From the NCBI GenBank assembly GCA_963726125.1, contig CAVSBG010000005.1:868001-932000 (forward strand): a DNA stretch of 64,000 nucleotides. The letters are read 5' to 3'. Both the position numbers and the translations under genes were made by a program. The notes below the pieces were generated by a model. That model did no database searches. It worked only from the letters and a program-made list of their open reading frames with translations, and had not been told where the DNA came from. The first letter of the stretch is position 1; each line of letters starts with the position of its first letter. Shown piece after piece: positions 43,358 to 53,649 of this stretch. This stretch comes from JAMXLO01 sp963726125 (GTDB lineage: Bacteria; Pseudomonadota; Alphaproteobacteria; Acetobacterales; Acetobacteraceae).

Positions 43358-43500
43358 GCAGCCGATCCTGCTCGACATTGGCCCGGATGCGAGGATGCTC
43401 GATAGGCTCGGGCAGCAGATCGACCGGGCGGCCGAACCTGAAGAAGCTTTCCACGGCGTCGCCGACGAACGTTGGATGAAGGCGCGGATGACCGGTCTTG
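43347..43500 (-). pseudogene. MntA-like nucleotidyltransferase antitoxin remnant
   Basis: Only the C-terminal part is legible: DAVESFFRFGRPVDLLPEPI, then IRANVEQDRLRAF and a stop at 43347. This matches the end of MNT-domain antitoxins (compare RPIDLVEPSAVRNPYVQASI at 53.5 kb). The catalytic GSx10DxD half is missing. Confidence 0.6.
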
Positions 43501-43646
43501 GCGTGACTGGTCTTGCCGTGCGGGTTTGGGTGCGACGGTTTGGGACATAACCGTCTCGGGTATGGCGAACCGGGTTATGACGGTGCCGCGTTGCGTGCTC
43601 GGCTTATTGTACCAGTCATGGTGATAGGGCTCCGAGGGACAGTGCT

Positions 43647-44489
43647 GTGACAGTTACCCCGTCATCGATGTTGCCAGAACTTGCGGAGTTGCAAGCGACC
43701 GGCCGGATCGCCGTCATCTACGATGAGGTTCGCCGTTTCTCCGGCGTGCCTTATGTGTCGTCGCTGCAGCGCTATCTGGCGACGCTGCCGGGCGCGCTGG
43801 AATGGGCCTGGGCGGCGTTGGGGCCGGCGATGGCGTCGGGGGTTATTCCTGAGACCGGTTGGCGGCTGGCCTGCGATGTGCGCGTGCGACCAGCGGAGCC
43901 GATCCCAGCGGCGATGCTGCAAGGCTGGGGCGTCGATGCGGCCGACCGCGCCGCCATTGGCAATGTCGCTGCCAACTTTGTGCGGGTGTCGCCGGTGAAC
44001 CTGGTGTTCGGCGCCAGCCTGAGCCGGCTGCTCACTGGCGTGGTTGCGTCGGGTTTGGGCTTTCCCGTGGATGCGTGGACGCCGCCTGTGATGCTGCCGC
44101 CGATGCCGGGCAACGTCGATCCCGATGCGTTGCCGGAGGCACGGCGTGCCGTGCTGATGCGGCTGGCCACCGAGGTGGACGGGGTGCCGTTCATCCCCGC
44201 GTTGTATCGGCAGCTCGCGCACTGGCCGGCGGTGCTGGCGTGGCTGGCGGATGAGCTGGGGCCTCGGTTCCGGGCGCCCGAGACCGACGTGGCACGGGCG
44301 GCGTTCCAGGCGGCGGCGCGAGCGGCGGCGGCCGATATTGTGGCGCGGCTGCCGGTGGGGGATTGGGGCGCGGCGCCGAATGAGGCGACGACGCGGCGGG
44401 TGCTGGCAGCGATCGAGCGCTATGCGGTGACCAGCCCGGAGATGACGATGTTCGGGCGGCTGGTGCTGGAGGCGATGCCGGCTGGCTGA
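43647..44489 (+). CDS. DehI-like (halocarboxylic acid dehalogenase group I) family protein
   Basis: A 280-residue mainly helical protein built from two related halves. Half one opens LPELAELQATGRIAVIYDEV and has PYVSSLQRYLATLPGALEWAW; half two has DGVPFIPALYRQLAHWPAVLAWL. This internal duplication and the LPGALEWAWAALGP block match the DehI family (non-stereospecific 2-haloacid dehalogenases). Whether it dehalogenates is unknown; many family members are uncharacterised. The start is GTG. Confidence 0.7.
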   Translation: MTVTPSSMLPELAELQATGRIAVIYDEVRRFSGVPYVSSLQRYLATLPGALEWAWAALGPAMASGVIPETGWRLACDVRVRPAEPIPAAMLQGWGVDAADRAAIGNVAANFVRVSPVNLVFGASLSRLLTGVVASGLGFPVDAWTPPVMLPPMPGNVDPDALPEARRAVLMRLATEVDGVPFIPALYRQLAHWPAVLAWLADELGPRFRAPETDVARAAFQAAARAAAADIVARLPVGDWGAAPNEATTRRVLAAIERYAVTSPEMTMFGRLVLEAMPAG

Positions 44490-44518
44490 CCGCGGCCGGG
44501 GACGGAGTCGCTGTGTTG

Positions 44519-44560
44519 CACCCCCTCCCCAACCTACCTCCGCTTTGCGGGAGAGGGAGG
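44519..44560 (+). repeat. Family A palindromic repeat
   Basis: CACCCCCTCCCCAACCTACC, then TCCGCTTTGCGGGAGAGGGAGG, 30 bases after the DehI-like gene. It is slightly diverged from the consensus. Confidence 0.85.
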
Positions 44561-44726
44561 GCCTGGAGGGACCGTCGCCGTAACCCCAGCGATATGATAT
44601 TTATTGCGCACTAGATTCGGTAGTTATTCTGGCTTTGTGGCGGACGGACTGGAGGTTTATTGTATGGATCTGGTCAAGACGACGCCGGCTTAAATCCTAT
44701 TTCGAATTAGTCTCGAGGAAAGAGTC

Positions 44727-45454
44727 ATGGCCTCACTCGCCTGGATAGGCGGCAGCGGCAATTGGTCGGTCCGCTCCGAGTGGGACCTGGGCCGGTTGCC
44801 GGGCAATGGCGACGACGTGATCTTCGACGGCGACAACGTGATGTTCAATATCGGCGGGATGGTGGAGACGCTGGATGTGCCGGCCGCGATCAATTCCCTT
44901 GCACTCGACGGCGTCGCCGACTTCTTCACCGGTAGCGGGGTGGTAGCGGTGTTGGATGTCGTCGATGTGCCGGCCGTGACGGGAACGCTGGATGTCGGTT
45001 CGGCGCTGCTGGATTTCAAAATGGACACTACATTGGACGGCGGCACGCTGTTGCCGACCAGCGTGTCGCCATTTCTACTCGGCGGTGGTTTTCCATTCCC
45101 GCCTGTGATTCCTGCCCGAGTGAGATCGACGTCGATGGGGCGCTGACGCTCGGCAGCGGCGAGACCCTGATCGACCAGTCGAATCAGGCCGTCATCGAAG
45201 GCGGCGGCGTTGTCATCAACAATGGGACGATGCGGCTGCCCGATGTCGGATTGCTGGCTATTTTTCCTGGCAGCCGTCTCGATGTGGCGGTGACCGCGTT
45301 CACCAACAGCGGCACGCTGGCTGTCGGCGTGCAGGGGCTGCTGACGATCGGCGCGGTGCAGGGCGTTGCGACTCTGTTGTTCTCGGACGGCACGCTGGAC
45401 GGTGTCACCTATGCGGGCCCGCTGAATGCGGTGGCTGGATCGACCATCGATTGA
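44727..45454 (+). pseudogene. Surface/beta-solenoid-like protein, frameshifted
   Basis: From ATG 44727 (SD GAGGAAAG) one frame reads WIGGSGNWSVRSEWDLGRLPGNGDD and repeated Val/Asp/Gly-rich strands up to about residue 125. Near 45060-45115 the sense continues in the -1 frame as EIDVDGALTLGSGETLIDQ and NNGTMRLPDVGLLAIFPGS to a stop at 45454. The W-x-GGSGNWS start and NSGTL-type strands resemble autotransporter passenger or G8-like repeats. The whole would be about 240 residues without a translocator domain or signal peptide. The function is unknown. Confidence 0.6.
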
Positions 45455-45573
45455 CACTTTCGGCGATGGAGTGCCGTTAAGAGTAAATTCACCGGTGCGG
45501 ATTGAGGTACGGCAGCTCCAGGCGTGGCCCAACGGCGGTCACCCCGGGCCAGCAACGTAGAGGGAGCATTGCC

Positions 45574-45957
45574 ATGCATCGCGCTGAGATCGATCAGGAG
45601 CATAACAGGCTGATCCTGCGTTGGGTCGATTCGCTCAGCATCTCCGAGGTCGATCAGTTGCAGGCTGAGGTCGCGTTCATGCTGCCGAGACTGCAGCCGG
45701 GATTCGACTGCATCAGCGATATCGCCAATATGCGGCCTGCGTCCCGGCATGTGACGGAACACATCGAACAGCTGCAGGCGTTTCTGCACAAGGCGGGCAT
45801 GGGACGCGTGGTGCGCATCGTTGGCAGAGGCGGCGGCGCGCATATCGCCTCCGATCAAATGGATCGCACGGCGGCGGAGGCAGGGTACGATACGATCCAC
45901 GTGGACACCGAGGCGGAAGCCCTGGTCGTGCTGGGCAAGCGAGCACCGGCTTCGTGA
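45574..45957 (+). CDS. Conserved-looking small alpha/beta protein, possibly SpoIIAA/STAS-like
   Basis: A 127-residue soluble protein. The pattern strand (NRLILRWVDSL), helix (EVDQLQAEVAFMLPRL), strand (FDCISDIANM), helix (VTEHIEQLQAFLHKAG), strand (RVVRIVG) and C-terminal strand/helix suggests a SpoIIAA-like fold. No catalytic motif is recognised and the assignment is tentative. The ATG at 45574 is preceded by GAGGGAG. Confidence 0.6.
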   Translation: MHRAEIDQEHNRLILRWVDSLSISEVDQLQAEVAFMLPRLQPGFDCISDIANMRPASRHVTEHIEQLQAFLHKAGMGRVVRIVGRGGGAHIASDQMDRTAAEAGYDTIHVDTEAEALVVLGKRAPAS

Positions 45958-45986
45958 TGGCGGCTGGGGAGCGAGCTGCTACGTGG

Positions 45987-46031
45987 CACCCCCACCCCAA
46001 CCCTCCCCCGCTTTTCGCGGGGGAGGGGGAA
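45987..46031 (+). repeat. Family A palindromic repeat
   Basis: CACCCCCACCCCAACCCTCC, then CCCGCTTTTCGCGGGGGAGGGG. It lies between the convergent 45574 gene and the nitronate monooxygenase-like gene. Confidence 0.85.
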
Positions 46032-46043
46032 GTGGCTTCTTAT

Positions 46044-47457
<1,414 letters not shown>

Positions 47458-47570
47458 TGGCCCACGCCCTCCCATAGGCCGTGTGACACAACCGTTACGT
47501 CGGTTGTGTTTCGATGAAAAGTGAAATTCCTCCCAACGTCACGGCCCGCAGTCGCGGTACCGTGCCGCAA

Positions 47571-47656
47571 CGGATGGCCGGGTCAAGCTTGGCCATGACG
47601 CTGCTGGGGGGTGGGCCCCCTCCCCCAGCCCCCTCCCGCGAGGGGAGGGGGAGAGG
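47571..47656 (+). repeat. Family B hairpin followed by a family A repeat
   Basis: GGATGGCCGGGTCAAGCTTGGCCATGACG (47571-47600) is the hairpin half of family B. CCCCCTCCCCCAGCCCCC, then TCCCGCGAGGGGAGGGGGAG (47616-47656) is family A in the form also found inside addA. They sit downstream of pnp. Confidence 0.75.
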
Positions 47657-47672
47657 TTGGTTGCACCGGGCT

Positions 47673-49889
47673 CTATTCTCCGACTACTGGCTGTTCGGCA
47701 CCCTCGGGAACTGGGGTGCCTTCGAAGCGGTCGCGGCGTTCGCCGCGGTCGCGTTCGCCGCCTCGGCCGGGCTTGGCGCCGACCTTCTCGGTGATGTCTT
47801 CGCCGGTGGCCTGGTCGACCACGCGCATCGATAGCTTCACCTTGCCGCGGTCGTCGAAGCCGAGGACCTTTACCTTCACCTGGTCGCCGACATTCACCAC
47901 GTCGGTGGTCTTGTTGACGCGGGCCTGTTGCAGCTCGCTGATGTGGACCAGGCCGTCGCGGGAGCCGAGGAAGTTCACGAAGGCGCCGAAGTCGGCGGTC
48001 TTCACCACCTTGCCGTTGTAGATGATGCCGATCTCCGGCTCCGCGACGATGCCGCGGATCCAGTCGATCGCCCGTTGCGCCTGGAGCGAGTCGGTGGCGG
48101 CGATCTTGATGGTGCCGTCATCCTCGATGTCGATCTTGCACTGGGTCTGCTCGACGATTTCGCGGATCACCTTGCCGCCGGTGCCGATGACCTCGCGGAT
48201 CTTCTCCTTCGGCACGTTGATGATGGTGATGCGTGGGGCGGTGGCGGCTACGTCGCCGCGGGCACCGGTGAGGGCTTTGGCCATCTCGCCGAGGATGTGG
48301 AGGCGGCCTTCGTGCGCCTGCGCGAGCGCGATCTTCATGATCTCGGGCGTGATGGAGGTGATCTTGATGTCCATCTGCAGCGCGGTGATGCCGCTGTCGG
48401 TGCCGGCGACCTTGAAGTCCATGTCGCCGAGATGGTCCTCGTCGCCGAGGATGTCGGTGAGCACGGCGAAGCCGCGGTCCTCCTTGATCAGGCCCATGGC
48501 GACGCCGGCCACCGGGCGCTTCAGCGGCACGCCGGCGTCCATCAGCGCGAGCGAGCCGCCGCACACCGTGGCCATCGAGGATGAGCCGTTGGATTCGGTG
48601 ATCTCGGAGACGATGCGGAGGGTGTAGGGGAACTTGTCCTTCTCCGGCAGCATCGGGTGGATGGCGCGCCAGGCGAGCTTGCCGTGGCCTATTTCGCGGC
48701 GGCCTGGGGAGCCCATGCGGCCGGCCTCACCTACCGAGTAGGGCGGGAAGTTGTAGTGCAGCATGAAGTGCTGGCGGTACTCGCCTTCCAGCGCGTCGAT
48801 GATCTGCTCGTCTTGCCCGGTGCCCAGGGTGGCGACGCAGAACGCCTGTGTCTCGCCGCGGGTGAACAGGGCGGAGCCGTGGGCGCGGGGGAGCATACCG
48901 ACCTCGGCGATGATCGGGCGCACGGTCTTGGTGTCGCGGCCGTCGATGCGCATGCCGGTGTCGAGGATGGCGTTGCGGACGACGTCGGCTTCCAGGTCGT
49001 GGAAGAGGGACTTGGCCTTCTCCACGTCCAGGCCGTCGATTGCGAGCGTCTCGGACATCTTGGCGCGGACGGCGTCAACCTTGGTGTGGCGGGCGGCCTT
49101 GTCGGGCTCGCGATAGGCTTCGACGAGGGCGGCACGTGACACGTCGTTGACGCGGGATTTCAGCGCTTGTTGCTCGGCGGAGGGTTCGGCGAGGGTCCAG
49201 GGTTCCTTGGCGGCATGCTCGGCCAGTTCGATGATCGCCTGGATCACTGGCTGGAAGCTGGTGTGGCCGAAGGTGACGGCGCCGAGCATGACTTCCTCGG
49301 TGAGCTCCTGCGCCTCGGATTCCACCATCAGCACGCCTTCCGAGGTGCCGGCGACCACCAGGTCGAGCTGGGTGCGCTTCATCTGTTCGGCAGTGGGGTT
49401 GAGGATGTACTGGCCGTCCTCATAGCCGACGCGGGCGGCGGCGATGGGGCCGAAGAACGGGATGCCGGACAGCGTCAGGGCGGCCGAGCAGCCGATCAGG
49501 GCGACGATGTCGGGGTCGTTCTCCAGGTCGTGGCTGAGCACGGTGGCGACGACCTGGACCTCGTTGCGGAAGTTGTCGGGGAACAGGGGGCGGATCGGGC
49601 GGTCGATGAGGCGGGATTTCAGGACCTCGGCCTCGGACGGGCGGCCTTCGCGCTTGAAGAAGCCACCGGGGATCTTGCCGGCGGCGAACGCCTTCTCCTG
49701 GTAGTTGACCGTGAGCGGGAAGAAGTCCTGGCCGGGGCGGGAGGATTTCACCCCGACGGCGGTGCACAGCACGATGGTGTCGCCGTAGCGGGCCATCACG
49801 GCGCCATCGGCCTGGCGGGCGATCTTGCCGGTTTCCAGGATCAGCTTGCGGCCGCCCCAGTCGAGTTCCTTGCGATAGTAATTGAACAT
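47673..49889 (-). CDS. pnp: Polyribonucleotide nucleotidyltransferase (PNPase)
   Basis: A 738-residue phosphorolytic 3'-5' exoribonuclease and RNA degradosome component. It has two RNase PH domains (start YRKELDWGGRKLILETGKIARQADG; catalytic block FKVAGTDSGITALQMDIKI), a KH domain (INVPKEKIREVIGTGGKVI) and an S1 domain (GKVVKTADFGAFVNFLGSRDGLVHISEL). It ends in an Arg/Gly/Glu-rich tail. It follows rpsO in the usual truB-rpsO-pnp order, but a cupin gene intervenes here. Confidence 0.97.
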   Translation of the reverse strand: MFNYYRKELDWGGRKLILETGKIARQADGAVMARYGDTIVLCTAVGVKSSRPGQDFFPLTVNYQEKAFAAGKIPGGFFKREGRPSEAEVLKSRLIDRPIRPLFPDNFRNEVQVVATVLSHDLENDPDIVALIGCSAALTLSGIPFFGPIAAARVGYEDGQYILNPTAEQMKRTQLDLVVAGTSEGVLMVESEAQELTEEVMLGAVTFGHTSFQPVIQAIIELAEHAAKEPWTLAEPSAEQQALKSRVNDVSRAALVEAYREPDKAARHTKVDAVRAKMSETLAIDGLDVEKAKSLFHDLEADVVRNAILDTGMRIDGRDTKTVRPIIAEVGMLPRAHGSALFTRGETQAFCVATLGTGQDEQIIDALEGEYRQHFMLHYNFPPYSVGEAGRMGSPGRREIGHGKLAWRAIHPMLPEKDKFPYTLRIVSEITESNGSSSMATVCGGSLALMDAGVPLKRPVAGVAMGLIKEDRGFAVLTDILGDEDHLGDMDFKVAGTDSGITALQMDIKITSITPEIMKIALAQAHEGRLHILGEMAKALTGARGDVAATAPRITIINVPKEKIREVIGTGGKVIREIVEQTQCKIDIEDDGTIKIAATDSLQAQRAIDWIRGIVAEPEIGIIYNGKVVKTADFGAFVNFLGSRDGLVHISELQQARVNKTTDVVNVGDQVKVKVLGFDDRGKVKLSMRVVDQATGEDITEKVGAKPGRGGERDRGERRDRFEGTPVPEGAEQPVVGE

Positions 49890-50231
49890 TCAAACGTCCT
49901 TACAGATGCGCGGCATCGGCGGACGGCATTCCGATCGCGCCATCGGCCCAACTGGGGCGGGAGGCGGCGTCTCGGGTCGCATGGATGGCGCGGGCTGCGT
50001 TTGCTTGAGGGGCGGGCGCAGCCGCGGGCCATGTGGCCGGAAACGCCGTCGCGAATCCCGCACCTCGGGTCGCTGGTTCGGCGGTCTGTCGGTCCGCCGC
50101 GTGACGCGGCGTGTGGGGGCGATAGCCGGCCCCCTCGGCGTTGCCCCGTTCCACCATGGTCCGGGGGTAGGCATCATCGTGCCCGACTACGGGCATATTA
50201 TGCTTTGGCAACTCACTACAAGGTGTGGGCG
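49890..50231 (-). promoter_or_regulatory. pnp leader region with two hairpins
   Basis: A 342-base non-coding leader between the cupin gene and pnp. Read toward pnp, an AT-rich stretch GCATAATATGC near 50194-50206 could be a -10 region. It is followed by a hairpin GCCCGTAGTCGGGC (50181-50194) and another GCCGCGTCACGCGGC (50096-50110). PNPase leaders are commonly structured and autoregulated; that is only inferred here. Confidence 0.35.
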
Positions 50232-50561
50232 TCAGGGTGGGTCCTTGAGTGAGCCGTAGAACAGCACCCAGACGGAGAAGTCGTCTGAGATGTCTTCGAA
50301 GCCATGCGGCACTTGGGCGGCGCAGAACAGCACGTCGCCTGGGCTGACATCGGTCACCGTGTCCTGGACCCGGTAGCGGCCTCGGCCGGCGGCAACGAAG
50401 TAGAGCTCGTCGCGCTGGTGAGGGACCTGGGGGCCGTTCGTCGGTTTGGCGGCGAAGCGGACTTCCAGGTCACCATCGATGAATACCTCGGCCGAGCGTC
50501 CCGGCGTCCGCGGCAAAGCGAGCGCGGCGGCAAGGGACACCGGTAGAGGTGTATGATCCAT
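50232..50561 (-). CDS. Small cupin protein
   Basis: A 109-residue cupin with motif 1 (PHQRDELYFVAAGRGRYRV) and motif 2 (DVLFCAAQVPHGFEDISDDF), keeping His, Glu and His as candidate metal ligands. It resembles small regulatory or sensing cupins; no substrate is known. It lies between rpsO and pnp on the same strand, an unusual insertion in this conserved pair. Confidence 0.8.
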   Translation of the reverse strand: MDHTPLPVSLAAALALPRTPGRSAEVFIDGDLEVRFAAKPTNGPQVPHQRDELYFVAAGRGRYRVQDTVTDVSPGDVLFCAAQVPHGFEDISDDFSVWVLFYGSLKDPP

Positions 50562-50607
50562 TAACGGCGTCCGCCGTTGGCGGTGGGGTCGGGCATTGGG
50601 TTGGTTG

Positions 50608-50649
50608 CACCCCCTCCCCAACCCTCCCCCGCTTCGCGGGAGAGGGGGT
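50608..50649 (+). repeat. Family A palindromic repeat
   Basis: CACCCCCTCCCCAACCCTCC, then CCCGCTTCGCGGGAGAGGGGG, the clearest consensus copy. It lies between rpsO and the cupin gene. Confidence 0.9.
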
Positions 50650-50661
50650 TTGTGGGGATCA

Positions 50662-50931
50662 TCAACGGCGAAGGCTCAGGCGCCCGATCAGGGTCTCGTA
50701 GCGCTTGGTGTCCTTCGCCTTCAGGTAATCGAGTAGTCGGCGGCGGCGGCCGACCAGCATCAGCAGGCCTCGGCGCGAGTGGAAGTCTTTCGCGTGGGTC
50801 TTCAGGTGCTCGGTCAGGTTGGTGATGCGCTCGGAGAGCAGGGCGACCTGGACCTCCGGGCTGCCGGTGTCCTCGGCGGCGGTGGCGTATTCGCCGATCA
50901 GCGCCGTGCGGCGCTCCGCGGTGATCGACAT
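50662..50931 (-). CDS. rpsO: 30S ribosomal protein S15
   Basis: An 89-residue primary 16S rRNA-binding protein of the small subunit platform. The family blocks TGSPEVQVALLSERI, HLKTHAKDFHSRRGLLMLVGRRRRLLDYL and RYETLIGRLSLRR are present and the length is exact. The normal upstream neighbour truB is displaced by an inserted toxin-antitoxin pair. Confidence 0.98.
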   Translation of the reverse strand: MSITAERRTALIGEYATAAEDTGSPEVQVALLSERITNLTEHLKTHAKDFHSRRGLLMLVGRRRRLLDYLKAKDTKRYETLIGRLSLRR

Positions 50932-50955
50932 CGTGATGGTCTCCTTGGGTACGGG

Positions 50956-51606
50956 TTACAGCAACCGCTCGGGCTTCATCCAGCCGTCTTGCAGGCGGGC
51001 GAGGCCAACGACGCGGCTCCCCGCCATGGCGCGGACCAACCCACAAGAGGGTTCGGCGTTGCCAGGAATGCGGCCCATCAGCGTGACCAGGCTGATTGCC
51101 TGGCCGTGCCTCAGGCCGTTGGCCTCTGCTTCAGTCAGGGCCAGCGCCGGGATGTCGGCCAGCGCGGTCGCGACCGGAAGCAGGAGGTCCGGGGAAGCGG
51201 GCGGGGTATCGGCTGTTGCGAGGAGTTTGTCCAGGGGTATGACCCCAAGACAGGTGCTATGGGCCCGGCGGCCGGCCGGGACGGCGTTCGAACCTACCAT
51301 TATCAGCCCTGTAGGCTCGACGTCATCGACGGCCCTTCGGATCACCTCCGGGTTTTGGCGCACAATCGGCCACCGGTTGGTGTCGAGCATTACCAGCGCG
51401 ATCTTCCGATTGGCATGGTTCTGCTCGTGCCGAATGCCATGGTCGGCCGAAATCATGTTGTCGAAGCCATTACGCTGGGCCGTCGCCAATAGATCGCCGT
51501 TGGTCAGTTGGCCCCACGACCGCTGTGACGTACGGACGACATCATGCCCGACCAGTTGGCGGGCAAGCGGAAACGCGACGTTCTGGTCAAGCAGGATGCG
51601 GCGCAT
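50956..51606 (-). CDS. DUF5615 PIN-like toxin fused to a TruB C-terminus
   Basis: A 216-residue chimera. Residues about 1-110 form a PIN-like DUF5615 domain (MRRILLDQNVAFPLARQLV, Asp-rich FDNMISADHGIR and ALVMLDTNRW), normally the nuclease-like partner of DUF433 antitoxins. Residues about 123-216 (IPLDKLLATAD... to the end GWMKPERLL) are nearly identical to the C-terminus of truB 950 bases away. The DUF433 antitoxin gene lies immediately upstream and overlaps by 20 bases. The fusion arises because the inserted toxin runs directly into a second copy of the truB 3' end. Confidence 0.82.
   Translation of the reverse strand: MRRILLDQNVAFPLARQLVGHDVVRTSQRSWGQLTNGDLLATAQRNGFDNMISADHGIRHEQNHANRKIALVMLDTNRWPIVRQNPEVIRRAVDDVEPTGLIMVGSNAVPAGRRAHSTCLGVIPLDKLLATADTPPASPDLLLPVATALADIPALALTEAEANGLRHGQAISLVTLMGRIPGNAEPSCGLVRAMAGSRVVGLARLQDGWMKPERLL
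50957..51238 (-). repeat. Duplicated truB 3' end, copy next to rpsO
   Basis: About 282 bases nearly the same as 51901-52183, with roughly 94% identity by eye. Most differences fall at third codon positions. It encodes the TruB-like tail of the fused toxin. Confidence 0.92.
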
Positions 51607-51817
51607 GCAGGCGCGCATACGAGATGACGCGCCTGGCCTGATCGGGCGTCATGCCTGGGCACAGCTCGTTGGCGATTTCTTCTGGCGAAGAACCCTCCTC
51701 GGCGTGGTCAAGCACTGTCTGGGCTGGGATGCGCGTATCCTTTACCAGCCACTGGCCTGAGACCTTGCCTGGGATGCGCTCCACATCAGCGCACTTGGAC
51801 CAATCAATGTCGTTCAT
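51587..51817 (-). CDS. DUF433 antitoxin
   Basis: A 76-residue protein with the DUF433 layout: RIPGKVSGQWLVKDTRIPAQTVLDH, then EEIANELCPGMTPDQARRVISYA. DUF433 proteins are DNA-binding antitoxins paired with DUF5615 PIN-like toxins, the gene that follows. A GGAGGG ribosome site lies 5 bases before ATG 51817. It probably represses its own operon. Confidence 0.85.
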   Translation of the reverse strand: MNDIDWSKCADVERIPGKVSGQWLVKDTRIPAQTVLDHAEEGSSPEEIANELCPGMTPDQARRVISYARLHAPHPA

Positions 51818-51900
51818 GGCGCCCTCCGTCGCGGAAATATAGCACGCTGGTTAGGCACTCGTTACCGGCAAAGGCCGCGGGTCCGGGTCGTGGACCAAGG

Positions 51901-52183
51901 GCTACAGCAGCCGCTCGGGCTTCATCCAGCCATCCTGCAGGCGGGCGAGGCCAACGACGCGGCTCCCCGCCATGGCGCGGACCAACCCGCCCGAGGGTTC
52001 GGCGTTGCCAGGAATGCGGCCCATTAACGTGACCAAACTGATTGCCTGGCCGTGCCTCAGGCCACTGGCCTCTGCTTCAGTCAGGGCCAGCGCCGGGATG
52101 TCGGCCAGCGCGGTCGCGACCGGAAGCAGGAGATCCGGGGAAGCGGGCGGGGCATCGGCTGTTGCGGCAAGTTTGTCCAGGGG
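51901..52183 (-). repeat. Duplicated truB 3' end, copy attached to truB
   Basis: The partner of 50957-51238. Homology begins at the stop codon and ends at the IPLDKL codons, with unrelated sequence on either side. Together with the other copy it brackets the DUF433/DUF5615 genes as a direct repeat. Confidence 0.92.
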
Positions 52184-52827
52184 GATTGACTGTTCGGCGG
52201 CGAACGGGCCGACGCGAAGGCGGCGGAGGGCGGCGATGTGGCCGAGCGTGCCGCAGGCGATGGCGAGGTCGCGGGCCAGGCTGCGCATATAGACGCCCTT
52301 GCCGGAGGCGACCTCGAAGATGGCGGTGTCCTGGTCGGGGCGCTCGATCAGCTCGAATAGTCGACGCGGGCGGGGCGGGGTTCCAGGGCTGGGGGGCGGC
52401 CCTCGCGCGCCATGTCATAGGCGCGCTCGCCAGCGACCTTGACCGCCGAGAAGATGGGCGGGATCTGCATGATGTCGCCGGTGAACTGTGGCAGTTGGGC
52501 GCGGATCTGGTCGTCGGTGGGGCGGATGTCGGAGGTGGCGGTAACCTTGCCGTCGGCGTCGTCGGTGTCTCGGGCTTCACCGAAGCGGAGGGTAAAGCGG
52601 TAGAGCTTGGTGCCGTCCATCACGTAGGGGACGGTCTTGGTGGCGGCGCCGAACGCGATGGGGAGGACGCCGGTGGCGAGCGGGTCGAGGGTGCCGCCGT
52701 GGCCGGCCTTCTGGGCGTCGAAGGCGCGGCGAACGCGGTTGACCACGTCGGTGCTGGTGAGACCTGGCGGCTTGTCGATGATCAGCCAGCCGTCGAGCGG
52801 ACGGCCGCGTGGCTTGCGGCGGGGCAT
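51902..52827 (-). pseudogene. truB: tRNA pseudouridine synthase B, frameshifted
   Basis: The enzyme makes pseudouridine 55 in tRNA. The N-terminal frame from ATG 52827 has GWLIIDKPPGLTSTDVVNRV, the catalytic Asp in GHGGTLDPLATGVLPIA and IPPIFSAVKVAGERAYDMAR up to ARVDY. At 52357-52363 the frame must shift by one base to continue LFELIERPDQDTAIFEVASG, GVYMRSLARDLAIACGTLGH and the C-terminus at 51902. Full length would be about 308 residues. Because truB is highly conserved, a sequencing indel is likely; a real lesion would be notable. Confidence 0.88.
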
Positions 52828-52931
52828 ATGGTCGGAGAGTCCCTTGGGAGGGCGGGGGGTTAGGCGCGGCGGGGTGGGGTGTCAACCGTCCGGACCTGCC
52901 GTTAGCCGATGTCCACAGCGTCGTAGCTTCC

Positions 52932-53261
52932 ATGAATCGGGAGCCAGTATCTGTAGGCGCTTCCCACGGAATGCTGACCAGCCCCGAATTGGATCGTGTT
53001 CCATTTACATGGATCCGGGTCGAAAGCTGTCGGCGCCGTTCGCACCGCGTGGGCGCTGTCGTAGTGGTTCCGGCGCTGATCGCCGCCAGGCTGGCACTGC
53101 ATAAGCGGGCAATGCATGAGGCGATGATGCGGGGCGGTGGTCGTAACGTCGAACGGGGACGGGCGGAGACGCTGTTGGCGGAGCCAATGGCCGCCGAGGC
53201 CGAGACGGCGAACCCGCTCGATCAGTTGGAAGCCATCCTGGCCGAGGCGCTGCCGCGATGA
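52932..53261 (+). CDS. Hypothetical protein upstream of mntA/hepT
   Basis: A 109-residue reading frame with a hydrophobic middle (VGAVVVVPALIAARLAL) and an acidic helical C-terminus (ETANPLDQLEAILAEALPR) of normal codon bias. No family is recognised and the N-terminal half has weaker codon character. It lies about 75 bases before the mntA gene on the same strand. Confidence 0.35.
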   Translation: MNREPVSVGASHGMLTSPELDRVPFTWIRVESCRRRSHRVGAVVVVPALIAARLALHKRAMHEAMMRGGGRNVERGRAETLLAEPMAAEAETANPLDQLEAILAEALPR

Positions 53262-53337
53262 CGCGCGCGCTTTTGCGCCGTGCCGCTCGCAGCCGGCTTA
53301 TGGTAAAGCCGGACCGATCCTTGGCGGGGACCGGGCC

Positions 53338-53649
53338 ATGCACGCGTTGATCGAACAGCACCGCGAGGCGATCGCAGACATCTGCCGCCGCTTCGGCGTG
53401 CGGCGGCTGGAGGTGTTCGGCTCGGCCGCGCGCGCGACCGATTTCTACCCGGACACCAGCGATGCTGACTTCTTGGTGGAGTTCGCCCCTGACAACGGAC
53501 TGCCGTTCCTGCACCGGTTCTTTGGCCTGCAAGACGCCCTGTCGCATCTGCTGAGCCGGCCGATCGATCTAGTGGAGCCCAGCGCGGTGCGGAATCCATA
53601 TGTTCAGGCCAGCATCGATCGGTCGCGCGAGGTCGTGTATGGAGCGTGA
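53338..53649 (+). CDS. mntA: MntA-like nucleotidyltransferase antitoxin
   Basis: A 103-residue minimal nucleotidyltransferase. The catalytic signature VFGSAARATDFYPDTSDADFLVEF supplies GS and DxD; the C-terminus is RPIDLVEPSAVRNPYVQASI. In the HepT/MntA system it neutralises HepT by AMP-ylating its Tyr. The stop lies 11 bases inside the hepT gene, so the two are coupled. Confidence 0.88.
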   Translation: MHALIEQHREAIADICRRFGVRRLEVFGSAARATDFYPDTSDADFLVEFAPDNGLPFLHRFFGLQDALSHLLSRPIDLVEPSAVRNPYVQASIDRSREVVYGA

